Assembly (NCBI GenBank): GCA_947462335.1
Contig: OX381709.1
Location: 37,280,186-37,344,185, forward strand
Direction: 5' to 3'
Source: Harmothoe impar
Taxonomy: Eukaryota > Annelida > Polychaeta > Phyllodocida > Polynoidae
Length of the DNA: 64,000 nucleotides
Below, in pieces: positions 19,629 through 31,203 of this stretch (the stretch's first letter is position 1; the number at the start of each line of letters is the position of its first letter). The notes under the pieces were generated by a model. It saw only the letters and a program-made list of their open reading frames with translations. It had not been told where the DNA came from and ran no database searches. A program made the position numbers and the translations under genes.

Positions 19629-20053
19629 ACAAAGTTCTGTACACACTCTCTAAGTATAGTACACTATAGATCTCAAAGTAGTAGTTTTCAACATTTTCTT
19701 GGGGGGCATGCCCCCAAACCCCTCTAGCTGGGTTGCAGCGCTGCGCTTGCAATGCTCCACCCCCTGGCAACTTCCCTTGGCCAGATCTTTGAGGGGGGGG
19801 GAAGGGGAGGGGGATATTCTGTGCACTCTAGAGTAGACCGGAGGGGTAATAAAAAAATGTCCAAGCGGTCTCCACGCGACATTTTGACCAGCACACCCTT
19901 CGCCTTTTTGAAAGTTATATGAATGCCCCTTCCATTTAATACTTCCGGTTGATAAAGTGACGTCACAAGCGATGGTCGCCATCATATACCCATCATGAAT
20001 GAAGACGTTCGTCCAGTCTTTCTGCCCGTATTTACCGAATTCTTATACCCGTA
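19629..20053. other. Host sequence left of the Gypsy cluster
   Basis: No gene is supported. The last five bases, CCGTA (20049-20053), are the left target-site duplication of Gypsy-A. Confidence 0.5.
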
Positions 20054-20546
20054 TGTAATATACATATCGAAAATAGCATTGTGACACCTTACAAAACCGG
20101 AAGTAGCAATAAAAGCGCGGCAAACTAGGTCAGTTGTGCCCAGCCTGCAGAACAAGTTAGACTTGCCTCAGTCTCTACTCTTTTCATCACTGAATTTCTT
20201 CCCACATACACCACATAATTTGGCGACGAAGGAGCTTACCCTGTGGACAATCATGCCTGGCATCTCTTGGATACTGTGAGTCCATGCCATTTTGAGAACT
20301 TTGATTGTAATCTTTGGTGAACTTTGGTGGAAAATTCAGGGCTGTGATTTGGGTCAGTCAGCCTGAGTCCCTGTGTTGGCACTTTCTGCATGGGCACACA
20401 CTCATTTCACGAGTGGATCTAGGCTCTTTGGATCTGCTCCATCTGTGTCTTAACAGCCTGAACATTCACATCTACATTGTGGAACATTTGCTGTTTAGGT
20501 GGCCTAGACCTATTCATCCTGTTGTAGGCCTACATCTTGCCTTGCA

Positions 20547-21502
20547 ATGGGGGAGTTCATCATGCACCCTTTCCAGTTGGAACCAGTGGAGTCAGCAGCT
20601 AAGAGGTGGGAGAGATGGCTTAGAAAATTCCCACACTTCCTAGTGTACAAAGGCATCACCAATGAGGCTAAAAAGACAACATCATTGATGTTGCTCTTAG
20701 GTGATGACGCTATGGATGTTGCTACATCTCTTGGCATTGATGCTACCACAACTTTTGATGAAGCAACTACCAAACTGACTGATTACTTTGCACCTAAATG
20801 CATCAAGGAGTATCAGATATATGAGTTTAGGCAGGCTTATCAGCGAGATGACGAGATGATTGATCAGTTCCATGTTCGGTTGAAAAGTCTCGCTAAGTAC
20901 TGTGAGTTCCATAATGAGGACGGTGAGATAAATCTCAGATTATTCAGAAATGTTGATGGCCGAAAGTGCGAGAGAAGGGACTCGATGAGCCAGACGTCAC
21001 GTTGGCGGCTCTTCTAAAATTCGCACGCACTCAGGAGTCTAGGGGACGACAAAGCAAGGTGATGTCGCAGTCTATGCCCACCGCTCCTGTGGAGTCAAAG
21101 GTCCACAAGGTGATGTCAAAGCCCAACTCCTGGGGTTGTGGCAAGAAGAGACAGTCTTCACCGCCGCGCAGACAGCAACATCAACAACATCAACAGCAAC
21201 AACAACATCGGCAGCCTTCTGACCAGACGGGCACATGTTCTGGTTGCGGCGGCGCTTCTCATAAAAAGCGAGCATGTGAATGTCCCGCGTGGGGGGAAAT
21301 TTGTTTCAAGTGTTCCCGATGCAATCATTTTGGGAAAGTTTATAGACAATCAACAAACTTTGTTGAGACTGACGAAGGTGCTACCGCCGCACCGCTGAGT
21401 GATGATGCTATTGAGTATCAGTATAATTTGTTTCATACCAATGCCATGCCTAGTAAAAGGGTCAAACCCTACATTGTATGTGTAGATTTACATGGAGATT
21501 GA
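20547..21502 (+). pseudogene. Gypsy-A gag, frameshifted
   Basis: Capsid-like sequence runs in one frame from 20547 to ~20950, then continues in another frame (20966-21502). Two zinc-knuckle-like segments follow: CSGCGGASHKKRAC fits CX2CX4HX4C, and the second, beginning CFKCSRCNHFGK, has lost its final cysteine. A Gln/His run (~21170-21220) sits before the knuckles. The frame change and missing Cys mark it as inactive. Confidence 0.75.
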
Positions 21503-24366
21503 TACTGGTTCTGGTGTGACAATCTTGAACAAAGTTCAGTATGAAAATGTCATGAAGTGTAATCCTGGTTTGGTGTTAGGTAAAACCAATTTACCTGTAC
21601 TTAAGATGTTTTCAGGTGCAAGTCTATTGCCACTTGGTCGTGTAACATTGAATGTGCAGCATGCAGGTCAGTCATTGCAACTTGACGCATTAGTTGTCGA
21701 TGGTCGAGGTCCATGTCTTCTCGGAAGAGACTGGATCAACGAGTTGCGTCTTGATTGGTCCACAGTGCATTCTCTTTCAGATGTGGACTACAGTAAGCTA
21801 TTCCCTGATCTATTCAAACCCGAGCTTGGTAAGTTAAAGGGTAACGAAGCGAAACTGTATATAGACACTGATGCGCAACCACGTCAGTTCAAGGCGCGAA
21901 CACTTTCTTGGTCTTTCAGAGAAAAGGTTGAGGCTGAACTTGATTGCCTCGAGCTTGACGGGGTCATAGTAAAAGTTGAATTTGCAGATTGGGCTGCTCC
22001 AATCGTTCCGGTAATGAAATCAAATGGTGACATTCTCATTTGTGGTGATTACAAGCTGACTGTCAACAGAGCAGCAAAGGTGGACAAATATCCAATTCCA
22101 AATGTTGATGGTTTGTACCAAAAGTTGGCTGGGGGTGTTTGTTTTTCCAAGTTGGACCTCAGTCATGCATAATACTCAGGTAGTTCTCAGTGAGGACTCC
22201 CGTGAACTCACAACAATTAACACTACCAAAGGTTTGTACCAGTACACACGCTTGTGTTTTGGGGTATCTTCTGCACCAGGTATTTTCCAGAGAGTTCTGG
22301 AGCCGGTACTTCAGGGTATACCCATGGTAGCAGTGTATCTGGACGATATCTTGGTGTCGGGGCACACAAAGGAGGAGGCACATCAAAACTTGACGACGGT
22401 ACTGGGTCAGCTGCAGCAGGCAGGACTACGTCTGAGAGGTGAGAAGTGCGTGTTTCTCCAAGATTCCTGTGTCTATCTAGGTCACAAGCTGGATGCCGAA
22501 GGAATTCACCCGACTACAGAGAAAGTAGCAGCTCAGAACGCACCACCTCCTACCAATGTGAGTGAACTCCGCAGTTTCCCGGGAATGGTAAATTACTACC
22601 ACAAGTTCCTAAGGAACCTCAGCTCGACACTTGCGCCACTGAATCAGCTCCTACAGAAGGATGTTCCGTGGAAGTGGGGGCCAGAACAGGAACAAGCGTT
22701 TGCTAAATCAAAGGAACTTTTGCAATCTTCGCAAGTGTTAGTTCCCTACAACCCGGCTCTACCGTTGCTTCTTGGCTGTGATGCTACATCGTACGGCCTG
22801 GGTGCGGTACTCTCTCATCGGATGCCGGATGGCTCCAACCGACCGATCGCGTTTGCATCCAGATCGTTAGCTCCCGCTGAAAAGAACTATGCACAAATTG
22901 AGCGCGAAGGGCTAGCCGTAATCTTCGGTGTAACCAAGTTTCATAAGTATGTGTAGGGTTGCGAATTCACCGTGGAAACAGACCATAAGCCGCTGTTGGG
23001 CTCGCTGAAAGAGGACAAACTCATCAGTCCTATGTCTACTGCCCGCTTACAGCGTTGGTCACTGACCATGTCAAATTACCAATATCATTTACGTTACAAG
23101 CCAGGCAAGGAGAACGGCAATGCTGACGGACTAAGCCGGTTACCTTTAACCACACTGTCATTCACCATGCCTGTGCCTGCCGAAACAGTGTTGGCTTTTG
23201 AGGTTCTAACGTGTTCTGAGGTTTTGACATGTACTCAAATTGCTTCTTGGACCGCTTGAGACCCAATCATGGCTTCCGTACAAAACTTTGTTTTGAAGGG
23301 TTAGCCTTACAGTGTGTCCGACGAACTGGCACCGTACTTTCGCAGGAGGGAAGAACTGTGTGCAGAACAGGGTTGCTTGATGTAGGGTTTGCGCATGATA
23401 ATACCCCCACAAGCTCGCGACTGTGTTCTGGATCAACTCCATGAGTGCCATCCAGGAATCGTTAGGATGAAAGCACTCGCACGCAGTTATGTGTGGTGGC
23501 CAGGAATCGATGCTGATATCGAGCTTAAAGTGAAATCATGTCAGCAGTGTCAAGTCCAATCCAAGTCTCCACCGCATGCTCAGCTCCACCCTTGGGAGTG
23601 GCCTGGTAAACCTTGGCATCGGATCCATATAGACTTTGCTGGTCCAATTGATGGACAAACGATTCTAGTGATTGTAGATGCTCATTCGAAGTACATTGAC
23701 GCTCATGTCATGAACACATTCACTTCCAAAGCTACTATAAGGTAGTTGAGACGAACATTCTTTGTTCATGCAACTCCAGTTGTGATTGTGAGTGACAACG
23801 GAAGTTGTTTTACAAGTTCAGAGTTTCAAGAGTTCTGTAAGAAAAATGCAATTAAGCATATCTGTACAGCTCCATACCACCCAGCCAGTAATGGTTTAGC
23901 TGAGCGAGCCGTACAGACGCTTAAAGAAGGTATCAAGAAGACGCCAGGTGAAGATCTGGAAACTAAGGTAATACGCTACCTTTCCAGATACTGTGTTACT
24001 CCACAGACGACTACTGGACAAGCACCAGCAGAGTTACTGATGAAACGTAAGCCACGTTTCCTGTTGGATGTACTTCATCCATCTCTATCCAGTAAGGTTA
24101 TGGGTAGACAATCATATGCGCGGCAGTACCATCGGCCTGCAGTCAGCCCACCTGATTTCTTTGTTGGCGATGCCGTGTGGGTCGTGAATTTTGCTGGTAT
24201 GCCCAAGTGGATGCCGGGAGTGCTCCAATCAAAGACTGGTCCAGTCACGTATATCATACGTCTTGACGATGGACGAGTGTGGAGACGCCACATGGATCAC
24301 ATTCGAGCTCGTGTCCCAACTGAGCCTGAGTGTCGTGATAACGGTCGCACCATTGAGAATCTGTAA
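21492..24366 (+). pseudogene. Gypsy-A pol, multiply disrupted
   Basis: Protease (IDTGSGVTIL) opens at ~21495. RT begins in that frame, then a frameshift near 22165 moves it to another frame, where the catalytic VYLDDILV follows at ~22335. RNase H (GCDATSYGLG, TDHKPL) and integrase (HHCC zinc region ~23440-23550, VSDNGSCF, then the conserved Glu in GLAERAVQTL) follow. In-frame stops occur at 22954, ~23257, ~23302, ~23380 and 23743. Aligned by eye with intact Gypsy-D, the stops at ~23302 and ~23380 occupy tryptophan positions. Proline-rich tail sequence continues in a further frame to ~24775. Confidence 0.82.
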
Positions 24367-24960
24367 ACGTATCTTAGATATTTGCTGGATATTCACGGAT
24401 TTACACAGAGAAAATATCAGACTCCATCTTGTCTGTAGAACGGACGCCTCAGAAGTGACGTCATATTTTAATAACGGAAGTAAGGTGAACGCTGACATAT
24501 GCTGGTACCCAGGCGCTTATTTTCGCGCGTCGTCAAATACTCAACAGAATAGACCAATACCGCCTTACATTGCACCTGCACCTCAAATCCCAGTGCCAGC
24601 TGCAATACCGAAGCCCAGTTCTCCTCCGAGTACCACTCCAGCGACTCCACAAGACCACCATGTGCCTCCTCTACCTAGTGCTACGCCTCCTACACCAAGA
24701 GCTAGTAGCCCTGCACCAGTTGGTATTAGAAAGTCTACCAGAGTAATAAAGCCACCTACCAGACTGGACTTATGAGTACAAAACTAAAGGTGGAGGGATG
24801 TAATCTACATATCGAAAATAGCATTGTGACACCTTACAAAACCGGAAGTAGCAATAAAAGCGCGGCAAACTAGGTCAGTTGTGCCCAGCCTGCAGAACAA
24901 GTTAGACTTGCCTCAGTCTCTACTCTTTTCATCACTGAATTTCTTCCCACATACACCACA

Positions 24961-24988
24961 CCGTAGCCCTAACTTCATTTCTCCACAT
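24961..24988. other. 28 bp of host DNA between Gypsy-A and Gypsy-B
   Basis: It starts with the right TSD of Gypsy-A (CCGTA) and ends with the left TSD of Gypsy-B (CACAT, 24984-24988). The two retrotransposons are therefore independent insertions 23-28 bp apart. Confidence 0.9.
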
Positions 24989-25488
24989 TGTTGTGATACC
25001 GACGTACACATGTTGTGATGTCACTACTTTGGGGGCACTTGGGCGACGAGCAGGATGGCGCACATGGTTCATGAATACAAGTCATCTTAAACCAAACTAA
25101 ACTGCCTCCTTTTACTTATCAATATCACTTCATGGTGGCTAGCGGTAAAAGGATGTTTGAAGAGACTGTGTGCCACATATTTGATGTTGTGGGACACCAA
25201 GAATTGTGAGTAGAGCACCTTTTCTTTTCCCCACATCAGACCATGTGCTATCTTTGTGTGTCCATGTCCTAGGCTATCCTTGTGTGTTTACAGCCACATA
25301 AAGACAAGCCTTCATATCACCCAAGTCTGCCAAGTAAACCCAATCAAGTGTGGAGCCAGTCATATACACAAGTTGTGTAGTGTCCAATGCAACTTAGGCC
25401 TATACCAAAACTGTGATTGTCAAGTGCTAGTTAGTGCCACTGACACAAATAGCTCCAGTGCACCATACCAAAACTAGTGTTATCAAAA

Positions 25489-26340
25489 TGGCTGCCAAAT
25501 ACCCTTCTATGAATTGGGATGCTTCTGATGTAGCAGACATTTACACTTTTAAAGCAGAGGCTACTCTTGGTATGTGAAGATAACGAAGTCACTGATGCCT
25601 CCAAGATAGCCAGAAAAATCAAGATAAGTGTAGGAGAAGAGGGTTTACGCCGTATTAATGCATCTGGCCTTAGCGAAGTAGATCAAAAGAAACCGGAGAA
25701 ATTATAGGATCTGTTTGAGAAACAGCTGAGAGTTGCGGTAAATTTTCGTATTGAGCGACTAAATTTGATGCAGTACCGACAGAAGAGCAGTGAGTCACTT
25801 GATGCTTTTGTCACACGTGCACGAACGCAGGGCTTGTGCTGTGAGTTTACAGACGCAGAGTTGCAAGAGCACATTATCGGGTTTGTCATTGCGAGCATTC
25901 CCATTGCAGAGTTCCGGCGGGAACTCCTGGATAAAGACAAAACACTGCAAGAAACTCTCAACACTGGCCGACGGCATGAAGCAACCGAGAAAGGAAATGA
26001 ACAGATCCGAACTCTTCGCGAGGGCACGACTGACCAGACTTCTATAGATCACGTCTCCAAAAAGAAGCCCTGTTAGAACTGTGGTCGCTACCACGCATAC
26101 CGAAGATGTCCAGCATTCAGGGATGAGTGTTCAGGATGCGGGAAACAAGGACACTGGGTAGAATGTTGCAGGTCAAAGACCGAAGACACTGGCAACAGAG
26201 GCCAGAACACTCAAAGCAAATCCAGTTACAAACCCCAGAAACACTATCCGAACGCAGGGAAGCAGAGGAAGAATGTACATGCAGTAGCTACACAGGAGAA
26301 TGAGACACCTGGTAGCTCGGACGCAAGTGACCCTGGTAAC
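25489..26340 (+). pseudogene. Gypsy-B gag, frameshift and two stops
   Basis: Gag starts at ATG 25489 (AAAATGGCT). It suffers a frameshift near 25575 and in-frame TAG codons at 25705 and 26074; the second lies between the first two cysteines of the zinc-knuckle region (CGRYH...CSGCGKQGHWVECC). The coding frame after 26076 is the same as pol's, so gag and pol were one reading frame. Either these are decay lesions or TAG is read through; decay is likelier given the frameshift. Confidence 0.75.
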
Positions 26341-29300
26341 TATTCAGAAAGTTTCTACTGCATTAAGATGTCTGATAAGTGTTTCGATGCCATATCCAGA
26401 TCTACGCGCGATGAAGCGTATACTACAATCGGCATTAAGTGTCCAGGGTTAGACGGCACAAAGGGTCTCAGGCTGAAGCTTGACATCGGTGCCCAAGGTA
26501 ACGCATTACCAGTACGCACTTTTAAGCAGATGTTTGGGGACATCGACCCTGATGACGTGTTGTCACCTGTGGGCAAAACTAAGCTAACAGCCTATTCCGG
26601 TGAAGACATTAAATGTATCGGCAAGCTCACATGCGACTGCAAGTACGGCAGAGGAGACTGGGTACGCACAACGTTCTACGTTGTTGATGTGCCAGGACCG
26701 GTTGTGCTCGGTCTTCCTATGTGTGAGGCACTCAACTTAGTAACTATAAACTGTCATGTTGAGACCATATTGGCTCAGCCAAGCCGGAGGGTCAACTCCC
26801 TGCAGGACCTTAAAAAGTCATACCCTTGCCAATTTGACCAGATTGGAAGGTTCAAAGACCCAGCGAAGATATTGCTCAAACCTGATGCAGAGCCGTACAT
26901 TGACCGTCCCAGGAAGTGTAATGTGAACCTTCTTCCCAAAATCAAGGCCGAGTTAGGAAATATGGAGAAGAATGGCATAATCAGAAGAGGCTCAAGCATT
27001 GTCTATAGCACGAAAGGTGATGGTAGCTTGAGGGTATGTCTTGATCCGAAACATCTCAACAATGCGGTCAAAAGATGTCCTCATAAGACTCCCACATTAG
27101 AGGAAATCAACCCATTCTTTACAGGCGCGAAATACTTCAGCAAACTGGACGCAAAGGCTGGGTATTGGAGTGTTCCTCTGGAGGAGAGCAGTCAGTTACT
27201 TACGACTTTCCGCACACCTATTGGTCGATATTGCTTTCAGAGGTTGCCATTTGGCCTGAACACTAGCCAAGACATATTCCAGCAACGAATGGATGAGATT
27301 TTGGAGGATCTCGATGGATGTGTTGGCATCGCTGACGATATCTGTGTCTTCGGTTCCACAGAAGATGAGCATGATGCTAGACTCCTGAAGCTAATGGAAG
27401 CTGCCAAGATGCATGGTCTTGTTTTTAACTCGGCAAAGTGTGCTATAAAGAAGCAGTCAATTTCCTTTTTTGGAAACGTGTACAGCAAAGATGGCATATC
27501 ACCAGATCCGGCCATGGTGAAGGATATCCATGAGATGTCAGTCCCACAAGACCGAGAGGACCTACAACGCTTCCTAGGCCTACCAACATATCTGGGATCC
27601 TTTATTGCAAATCTCAGTACACAAGCAGCCATACTTCGGGATCTGCTCAAAAAAGATGTCCCATTCGAGTGGTCAGACGACCATCAGCATGCGTTTGAGA
27701 AGCTCAAAGGAGCCATATCTGACCAAGCGAAAGTGGCCTTCTATGACTCCACCAAACCAATAGCGTTGGAGGTGGATGCATCACAAAAGGGCCTTGGTGC
27801 AGCATTGATACAGGAGGGCAAGCCTATAGCCTTTGCCTCCAAATCGCTCACCAAGACACAATCAAACTATAGCAACATCGAGCGCGAGACACTAGCTCTT
27901 GTGCATGGGGTAGAAAGGTTCCATACATACCTGTATGGCAGATCTTTCACAATTGTATCTGACCACAAACCCCTTGAAATGATCTGTAGGAAGCCTATTA
28001 TATCAGCACCCCCTCGACTCCAACGGATGTTGCTGAGGATACTCGGATATGATTACAGTGTGGTATACCGGCCAGGAGAGGAGATGGTCCTATCAGACAC
28101 TCTATCACGACTTCCAAACCCGAACAATAAATCGGAAGTCAAACTGGATCTACGTGTTGACGGAATCTCATTTGACCTCATCAGCTTTAGCCCAGGCAAG
28201 CAGGCGGAGCTTCGACGAGAGACCCAACGATGCCCAGTGCTTAATGCCCTTGCAGAGGGAGTGTACCGTGGATGGGCAGAAAGGATTGGGGACCTGCCAA
28301 CTGACCTCCGAGTGTTCTGGTCCTATAGAGATGTCATTGGTCTTGATGATGGAGTCCTATTCAAAGGAAGGCAAATCATTGTCCCGGAGAGCATGCAAGG
28401 GGATATCATATCCCAACTGCACCGTGGTCATCTAGGCATAGAGAAGACACGGCTGCTGGCACGTGATACAGTCTACTGGCCAAGGATAAACAATGATATA
28501 GAGAGGTTGGTAAAAGGCTGCAATGTATGCCAGGAGGACCAAGATGATAACAGAAGGGAGCCGATGTTAACTAGCAAGGTTCCAGCCCGTGCTTGGCAAA
28601 TCATAGGGACAGATTTGTTTGAGATAAAGGGGCGCCAATACATAATTATATCCGACTACTACTCAAAATTCCCAATTGTCAAAGAAATACAAGCACCCGT
28701 CACAGCTGGGGTAGTTAAGGACATAGTGGAGGAGGCCTGCGGTACCTTTGGCCGACCAGACGAGATTAGGTCCGACAATGGGCCACAATATGCCAGTGAG
28801 ACATTCAAGAAATTCTGCCGTCACTGGGGAATCAATCATACAACGTCCTCGCCACACTATGCCCAGTCAAATGGCTTCATAGAACGCCAGATACGATGGG
28901 TCAAGTCAGTGATAAAAAAATGCATCAAGACAAAAGAGAATGTCCAGATGGCCCTCCTGAACCTGAGAGCTACTCCAGTTGACAACCGATTGCCGTCACC
29001 AGCGGAGATGCTACTGGGGAGGCAAGTAGCCTCCATATTGCCTACAAGGCAGACAAACATTGATCAGGAAGTCAAGGATCAGCTGGAAGGTAGAGGGGAA
29101 AGGGCAAAAGAGCATTATGATCACACTGCGAGAGACCAACAATTAGCACCACTGTACCCAGGGCAAGGTGTCCGTATCCAAGATCAAGTGACAAAGACTT
29201 GGGCACCAGGGACAGTGGTCGAAAAATGCCTGGAGCCAAGATCTTACATCGTAGAGACCCAAAAGGGCAGCAAGCTGCGCCGCAACAGGCATCACCTCCG

Positions 29301-29532
29301 GGAAACCCTCCAGACGCCCCGAGCCCCGATTCCACAGCTCTTAGACCTCGGCAGCGAAGACAGAAGGGGGGAAAAAGTCATTATGAGGCAAGAAACTCAG
29401 CCTGTGACCGACAACACAGAAGTGGCAGCTCCCGCTTCACCCCAGAAGGCTCCTGAGACAGCCCCTATGCCTGTAGTTTGCACTACTAGGACGGGCCGTG
29501 CCATCAAACCACCAGCACGTTATCAGGAATAA
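26077..29532 (+). CDS. Gypsy-B pol polyprotein, intact
   Basis: Open from just after the gag TAG; the first ATG in frame is at 26368 (1054 residues). Residue positions below count from that ATG. Protease has the unusual LDIGAQGNA in place of D-T/S-G (~38). RT runs ~215-330 with LRVCLDPKHLNNA and GIADDI. RNase H runs ~467-545 (VDASQKGLG, SDHKPLEM). Integrase has an H-H-C-C zinc region (~684-720, HRGHLG...CNVC), catalytic Asp in GTDLF (~749) and SDNGPQ (~802), and Glu in GFIERQ (~838). A GPY/F-like C-terminal module (~933-980) and a GRAIKPPARY tail follow. No env-like ORF follows. Confidence 0.88.
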   Translation, partial: NCGRYHAYRRCPAFRDECSGCGKQGHWVECCRSKTEDTGNRGQNTQSKSSYKPQKHYPNAGKQRKNVHAVATQENETPGSSDASDPGNYSESFYCIKMSDKCFDAISRSTRDEAYTTIGIKCPGLDGTKGLRLKLDIGAQGNALPVRTFKQMFGDIDPDDVLSPVGKTKLTAYSGEDIKCIGKLTCDCKYGRGDWVRTTFYVVDVPGPVVLGLPMCEALNLVTINCHVETILAQPSRRVNSLQDLKKSYPCQFDQIGRFKDPAKILLKPDAEPYIDRPRKCNVNLLPKIKAELGNMEKNGIIRRGSSIVYSTKGDGSLRVCLDPKHLNNAVKRCPHKTPTLEEINPFFTGAKYFSKLDAKAGYWSVPLEESSQLLTTFRTPIGRYCFQRLPFGLNTSQDIFQQRMDEILEDLDGCVGIADDICVFGSTEDEHDARLLKLMEAAKMHGLVFNSAKCAIKKQSISFFGNVYSKDGISPDPAMVKDIHEMSVPQDREDLQRFLGLPTYLGSFIANLSTQAAILRDLLKKDVPFEWSDDHQHAFEKLKGAISDQAKVAFYDSTKPIALEVDASQKGLGAALIQEGKPIAFASKSLTKTQSNYSNIERETLALVHGVERFHTYLYGRSFTIVSDHKPLEMICRKPIISAPPRLQRMLLRILGYDYSVVYRPGEEMVLSDTLSRLPNPNNKSEVKLDLRVDGISFDLISFSPGKQAELRRETQRCPVLNALAEGVYRGWAERIGDLPTDLRVFWSYRDVIGLDDGVLFKGRQIIVPESMQGDIISQLHRGHLGIEKTRLLARDTVYWPRINNDIERLVKGCNVCQEDQDDNRREPMLTSKVPARAWQIIGTDLFEIKGRQYIIISDYYSKFPIVKEIQAPVTAGVVKDIVEEACGTFGRPDEIRSDNGPQYASETFKKFCRHWGINHTTSSPHYAQSNGFIERQIRWVKSVIKKCIKTKENVQMALLNLRATPVDNRLPSPAEMLLGRQVASILPTRQTNIDQEVKDQLEGRGERAKEHYDHTARDQQLAPLYPGQGVRIQDQVTKTWAPGTVVEKCLEPRSYIVETQKGSKLRRNRHHLRETLQTPRAPIPQLLDLGSEDRRGEKVIMRQETQPVTDNTEVAAPASPQKAPETAPMPVVCTTRTGRAIKPPARYQE

Positions 29533-30666
29533 ACCCAAACAGTTAGGGACCACCTGCCAGCCAGAGGACAGAATAAAGCCTCCAGGTGGATGAAAACAAG
29601 GGCAGTCTACCCTTTGTTTTCTAGTTAAGTAGTTATTATGTAACAGTTAACAAATTAAGTTCATCTATAGTAAAAGACTTGTTCATACTCATATATAACA
29701 AACATTAACTCTTCCTTTACCAGGCTCCACATAAAGACACCCATCCCAAGACCAGATTTTTTCAGATGTTTTTCAAATGGGATATTGGGATTTAGGGGAT
29801 GGTCTAACGTTTTAAAAACTGAAAGAATTTTGTAATTATTCAAACTAGAAGTACATCTGTGACAAAATGAACAATGTTGAATAACCAGAAAGTGAGATAC
29901 CTAAATCGCCCTAAATGTTCCAATTAGGGGGATAAAGCCCTATTTGAAATGAAATATAGCTTATTTTAATGTTTATGTTGCCATTGGAACTTACATTCAG
30001 GCCACAATGCATCAAAATAGACCTTAACTTTTGGTACCATCCTTTTCAGCATGATAAATTGGACAAAACAATTTTCACTAAAAAAATATATATTGTTTGA
30101 CTTTTTTTTTTCGATTTTTGCCTTAAATATTGCTCAAATCAGATTGAAAATGAGTTAAATATCATCCAAATTGAGATGCCCAGCATTTCTGTAATATTAG
30201 ATGTATGTATAAATGGATTAAGATATGCAGAGACAATATGCCATAGACTACTGTCAGAAAAAAATGTGGGATTCTACCAACTTTTAGATAAACCACAGGG
30301 GGTCAAAAATTGGTCAAAATCGGCCAAAAATCAGCGATTAACTCGCATTAATGCGTGTACGGTCCTGTTCAGTAAACTCGCAATAATGCGTGTACGGTAG
30401 AGGAAGGGTTAAGGACTTATTCAATTGAGATGTAAGCGTTCATTGTAAGAGCGCTGCTCTCGATACCCACGGACACAAACTCAAACTGTCACCATGTAAT
30501 GTTCTTCTTGTAACAAGGGGGATGTTGTGATACTGACGTACACATGTTGTGACGTCACTACTTTGGGGGCACTTGGGCAACGAGCGGGATGGCGCACATG
30601 GTTCATGAATACAAGTCATCTTAAACCAAACTAAACTGCCTCCTTCTACTTATCAATAACACTTCA

Positions 30667-30741
30667 CACATGAACATATATATCCCTAGGGCCTAGGCCG
30701 GACTGTAGCTGGTTGCGTCAGCCCGCACTGATAAGAGCTGA
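30667..30741. other. 75 bp of host DNA between Gypsy-B and Gypsy-C
   Basis: Begins with the Gypsy-B TSD CACAT and ends with the Gypsy-C TSD GCTGA (30737-30741). With the 28 bp before Gypsy-B, this is nearly all the original DNA present between 20,054 and 52,300. Confidence 0.88.
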
Positions 30742-31203
30742 TGTTAAAACATGTGGATGTTTATGGATAAAGATGAGCTGAACTGAGTGGGTCTGAGTTG
30801 GTTCCATTGCCATTTACTAACTGTTGTTTACATGCCCATAACGGATCCAAGATGGCCGCCGCACATGCGCACATACAATGTATACAACACACAACATCCT
30901 CCCTTTTAACGGAAAAGATAATCTCTTATATCTAAGGATAATACTATAGCTTATTCAGAGTTCAATCGAGTCTTCGGAATAGTCCTGGGATGTTACTGTC
31001 TTTGTATAAGATATAAGTCTGTCTTTGGTCTATAATTGAATTAATGAGATTTAAGACTTAAATGATATGTCTCTAGATATTTCATGTATCTTTGTTCTTA
31101 TAGGAAATGTCAAGTAAGATTTTATGAAAATAGGGTCAGGTAGACTGCCTGACACCCACACATGAAAGACAGGGATTATTCTGCCCTATGTGTCAATCAC
31201 GTC

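Larger units (their letters stand above)
20054..24960 (+). mobile_element. Gypsy-A: LTR retrotransposon (Ty3/Gypsy), defective
   Basis: A 4907-bp element with 162-bp LTRs at 20054-20215 and 24799-24960 that differ by one base by eye. Both start TGTAAT and end CACCACA. The 5-bp TSD CCGTA lies at 20049-20053 and 24961-24965. A purine tract (AAAGGTGGAGGGA) precedes the 3' LTR. Gag, protease, RT, RNase H and integrase homology run in order on the plus strand but are broken by several frameshifts and stops. The YLDD-type RT motif makes it a closer relative of Gypsy-D than of B or C. Confidence 0.93.
24989..30666 (+). mobile_element. Gypsy-B: LTR retrotransposon (Ty3/Gypsy)
   Basis: A 5678-bp element with 144-bp LTRs (24989-25132 and 30523-30666) that start TGTTGTGATAC and end CACTTCA. 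About six differences between them (~4%) make it the oldest of the four Gypsy copies here. TSD CACAT lies at 24984-24988 and 30667-30671. A TGGTGGCTAGCGG primer-binding-like sequence follows the 5' LTR and a GGGGGA tract precedes the 3' LTR. The RT active site is of the ADD type (GIADDI), grouping it with Gypsy-C. Confidence 0.93.

Noticed and set aside
25765..29532. Programmed TAG readthrough in Gypsy-B gag-pol
   Set aside because: A second TAG and a frameshift upstream in gag indicate decay rather than recoding.
29533..30522. Possible env gene downstream of Gypsy-B pol
   Set aside because: No signal peptide, membrane anchor or open frame of useful length; treated as 3' UTR.
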